From the NCBI RefSeq assembly GCF_001641265.1, contig NW_020167541.1, forward strand, positions 186,001-250,000: 64,000 nucleotides of DNA, read 5' to 3'. Under the pieces are notes generated by a model. That model made no database searches. It had not been told where the DNA came from and saw only the letters and a program-made list of their open reading frames with translations. Within the stretch, counting starts at the first letter, position 1, and each line of letters begins with the position of its first letter. Shown in pieces: positions 61,408 to 64,000 of the stretch. Both the position numbers and the translations under genes were made by a program. Origin of the DNA: Pseudogymnoascus destructans (taxonomy: Eukaryota > Ascomycota > Leotiomycetes > Thelebolales > Thelebolaceae).

Positions 61408-62722
61408 AATGCAAAAATCCAAAGAATGACTGAAGTAACAACGTCCAGACTAGGAGAGGAACAGGCGGTATATGTATATTAGAAGTATAAACTTGGCAGA
61501 CTTGCGCTAGCTGGTGCTAGAATGACTTGTGCACTGCCAACGAGGCAGCGTGGCGGAGTTGGGCCAGAGTTTAGCAGGCCCGTTGAAAGGGTTTCCCAGA
61601 CGGCAATGTGCCTTTGTCGATGGGCCCACGGGTTCAAGACTGAGTAGCGCTTAGTATCCGACTTTGAATGTGGTGTAGTGTTATGATAAGTTGTGGCAAG
61701 ACAACAAATTCCACGAGAGCCAAAGGAGGCTACAAACGACGGCGAGATTGTTCGTTAGAACAGGGTATAAGAAGCAAAGGTGTATATCGTATTGAAACAA
61801 TTAAGAAGAAGAAGAATCATAGCACAGCTACTTGATGTTGGGAAAATAGGTATAGTGGTGACATGAGTCGGTCGTACCATAAAATAGAACTCTTGGTTCC
61901 GGGAGTGTCTTAGATCGAATTAAGGAAATAGGGAGAAATGAAAGAGACAAAATGGAAAACTAGAACATAGATAAGATAGAAACTAGAGACCAGGCGGTAA
62001 ACACGGTCTGTTTAGTCTCATTGTTTTCTGTGTGAAATGTGGTGGACCAGGATTGCGGATCGTGAGGTTGTGAGCCATAGCTCACTACGTATGTCGTCGC
62101 TGACGCGGCCACCCCCATAGTAACTTCGCAACCGATCCGCACATCGGATATCTGCAGGCTCTTGATGTCTAGGGAGGACAGGGAGATACAGAGACGAACC
62201 ATCGTCTCTCTGAGGCAGGTAAGTTTTTGAAGTTGCACGGGAATAAAAAATGTGTGGTAGAGTTGTTGAGCTTAGCTCGGTCTGACATAATCAAGTGCGA
62301 ATTTCCGATTTTGGGTGAGGGTTGTAATGATCTTTCGAAGCCAATACTGCAAAGCACGACGTGGTAGAATATCGTCGGCCGCGCTCTCGAGACCTTGCAC
62401 CGTGCAAATCGTCAAATGATATATAGATAAAGTTAAACTCGCAAGACACAAGCAAAAGCTAGCTTCATCGACAAAAAAGCTTTGCTTTGCTGGTGTTTCA
62501 TGCGGCATGTATCACGTGGTAGCGAAACCACTTTAGCATTGATGGCACGCTAGCAGACGCGCTTCGCGTCAACCTCAAGATCCAGCCCCAAGCCCAATAA
62601 GTTCCATAGCCTTGCGACTACTGCTCTTGCGAAAGCTCAACCACAACCCTTGGAAAAGCATATTCTTACTCCACAATAACGACCAAGGAGCTCAAGAATT
62701 GGGCCTAAAAACTCTCGCAAGC
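61408..62722. other. Divergent intergenic region; no gene called
   Basis: Contains short minus-strand frames (61960-62508) without a domain, and the presumed promoters of the protease and RFC4. Confidence 0.45.
62556..62570. promoter_or_regulatory. Inverted ACGCG pair upstream of RFC4
   Basis: GACGCG-CTT-CGCGTC, a perfect 6-bp inverted pair about 153 bp before the RFC4 start codon. ACGCG is the core of the MluI cell-cycle box bound by MBF at S-phase genes, which fits a replication gene. This is suggestive only. Confidence 0.3.
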
Positions 62723-63896
62723 ATGGCGCCAAAGACTGTCGAGGAGACGGGCGAATCGTCAACTGCGACCACGAAGAAGGTGTTGAAGGCAAATGGGGCG
62801 GGGGTGACGAATTACGAACTGCCATGGTATGAGCGCAGCTTCGACCTGTACCATCATGGACTAATGGATATAGGGTTGAGAAATACCGACCAGTTTTCCT
62901 TGATGATGTTGTCGGAAACGTCGAAACTATCGAGCGCCTCAAGATCATCGCACGGGAGGGGAACATGCCCCACATGATCATATCCGGTATGCCTGGTATT
63001 GGAAAGACAACATCAGTACTCTGTTTAGCACGCCAATTATTGGGCGAATCCTACAAGGAAGCGGTATTAGAGCTTAACGCATCGGACGAGCGAGGTAACA
63101 GCACTTAAACGGCGCACATTGGCAACAAGCTGACACTATTTCTCCAGGTATCGATGTAGTACGCAACCGTATCAAGGGCTTCGCCCAGAAGAAAGTGACG
63201 CTCCCCCAAGGACGCCAAAAGCTTGTCATTCTCGACGAGGCCGACAGCATGACATCTGGTGCCCAACAAGCCCTACGTCGCACCATGGAGATTTACTCTT
63301 CAACCACCCGCTTCGCATTCGCATGCAATCAGTCCAACAAGATCATTGAGCCCCTGCAATCGCGTTGCGCCATCTTGCGCTATGCAAGGCTAACGGATGC
63401 ACAAGTCGTGAAGCGCCTGCTCCAGATTATCGAGGCGGAGAATGTAGAATACAGTGACGATGGATTGGCCGCGCTGGTATTCAGTGCAGAGGGTGACATG
63501 CGGCAGGCGATTAACAATTGCCAGTCAACCTGGGCGGGTTTTGGTTTCGTGAGCGGAGATAATGTCTTCAAGGTCGTCGATTCGCCACACCCAATCAAAG
63601 TGCAGGCAATGCTCAAGTCGTGCTATGAGGGGAAGGTAGACGCAGCGCTGGAATCGCTGAAGGAGCTGTGGGACCTGGGATACTCGAGTCACGACATCAT
63701 TAGCACCATGTTCAGGGTGACGAAAACGATTCCGACGCTGAGTGAGCACTCGAAACTTGAGTTCATCAAGGAGATTGGCTTCACGCATATGAAGATTTTA
63801 GAGGGCGTGCAGACCTTGCTCCAGCTGAGCGCGTGTGTTGCCAGGCTGTCGAAGCTGAATATGGATCCGAAGCTGTTTGCGCCGAAAAAGGCATGA
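62723..63896 (+). CDS. RFC4: Replication factor C subunit (yeast Rfc4 / human RFC2), 3 exons
   Basis: Model: 62723-62826, 62874-63094 and 63148-63896, introns of 47 and 53 bp, 357 residues. An N-terminal Thr/Ser/Lys-rich extension leads to YELPWVEKYRPVFLDDVVGN, the RFC box II region. The Walker A is GMPGIGKTT (about 74-82, the Met/Ile variant common in this fungal subunit). The RFC box with LNASDERGIDVVRNRIKGFA follows, then Walker B VILDEADSM (about 134) and the SRC motif with its arginine finger (SRCAILRYARLTD, about 180). The C-terminal collar ends KLNMDPKLFAPKKA. As one of five clamp-loader subunits it loads PCNA on primed DNA using ATP. FAQKKVTLPQGRQK and FIKEIGFTHMKI point to Rfc4/RFC2 over Rfc2, Rfc3 or Rfc5. 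Confidence 0.96.
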
Positions 63897-64000
63897 AATA
63901 TAAAGGCATAGCATTGGCGTTCATGGTCAAAAGGGGGCTAGGCATGGAGTAGGGTATTTGATATAAATTAAACTTTTGAGAGCTTCGTGCTCTTTATGTT
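63897..64000. other. 3' flank of RFC4
   Basis: 104 bp of AT-rich downstream sequence with a GAGC-TTCGT-GCTC hairpin (about 63970-63990). No gene visible before the window ends. Confidence 0.5.

Noticed and set aside
61960..62508. Minus-strand frames of 62-92 codons between the protease and RFC4
   Set aside because: No domain, no clear splice model, and they overlap one another.
1..64000. The first 9 bases (CTTTATGTT) equal the last 9 bases, suggesting circularity
   Set aside because: A 9-base match is weak. The content is clearly chromosomal with multi-intron nuclear genes, so chance is the better explanation.
39508..64000. A biosynthetic gene cluster reading of the transporter, regulator and protease
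   Set aside because: The genes are conserved housekeeping functions (Cbf1, GID, complex I, CCR4-NOT, RFC). No polyketide synthase, NRPS, terpene cyclase or tailoring enzyme is present.

Overview
The window is nuclear DNA of a filamentous ascomycete (Pezizomycotina-type). Evidence: short spliceosomal introns of about 47-187 bp with CTAAC/CTGAC-like branch sites, one gene per promoter, Fot1/pogo DNA transposons, Gypsy, Copia and LINE remnants, and repeat decay dominated by CAG->TAG and CGA->TGA stops with TpA enrichment, as expected from repeat-induced point mutation (RIP). I cannot fix the class or species.

Layout. 1-7790 is gene-poor. 1000-6500 is AT-rich, RIP-degraded and contains nested solo LTRs. 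7791-16440 is a transposon pile-up: one decayed Tigger-like pogo element, a large solo LTR, then three neighbouring Fot1/pogo elements in the same orientation. Two of those three carry intact 551-aa transposases, and two lie inside the 3' end of a decayed hAT element. 17530-18687 is a single host gene for mevalonate diphosphate decarboxylase (ERG19/MVD1), isolated between repeat blocks. 20050-31560 is a scrambled nest of Gypsy elements, LTRs and pogo fragments. Target-site duplications (TSDs) let the insertion order and at least one inversion be read. 31560-39400 holds LTR, LINE and Copia remnants plus two short spliced fungal-type hypothetical genes.

The gene-rich right half begins at 39.5 kb. 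It contains a Ycf1/MRP-type ABCC transporter (five exons, 1548 aa); a Cbf1-type bHLH regulator; the GID/CTLH E3 ligase subunit Fyv10/Gid9; the complex I subunit NDUFB3/B12; and the CCR4-NOT deadenylase Caf1/Pop2, divergent from NDUFB3 across 349 bp. After these come a broken NAD(P)-binding epimerase-like gene, a short hypothetical gene, tRNA-Gly(GCC), a second repeat island (55.1-59.5 kb), a degenerate tRNA-Gly copy, a GPI-anchored yapsin-like aspartyl protease, and the clamp-loader subunit RFC4 (human RFC2 orthologue). These host genes are housekeeping functions with no shared pathway.

The most interesting structure is in the pogo elements. Three co-located subfamilies with different terminal sequences each carry subterminal direct repeats with exactly the same 17-bp period, the length of the CENP-B box bound by pogo-derived CENP-B. 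Their transposases also end in a retroviral-type CCHC zinc knuckle. Other strong observations are insertions with perfect 5-bp TSDs (several with a matching empty site in the same window), a 26-copy 9-bp minisatellite inside a solo LTR, and a head-to-head LTR palindrome with arms of about 0.86 kb.

All exon models were built by eye from splice consensus, reading frame and family knowledge. No alignment was run.
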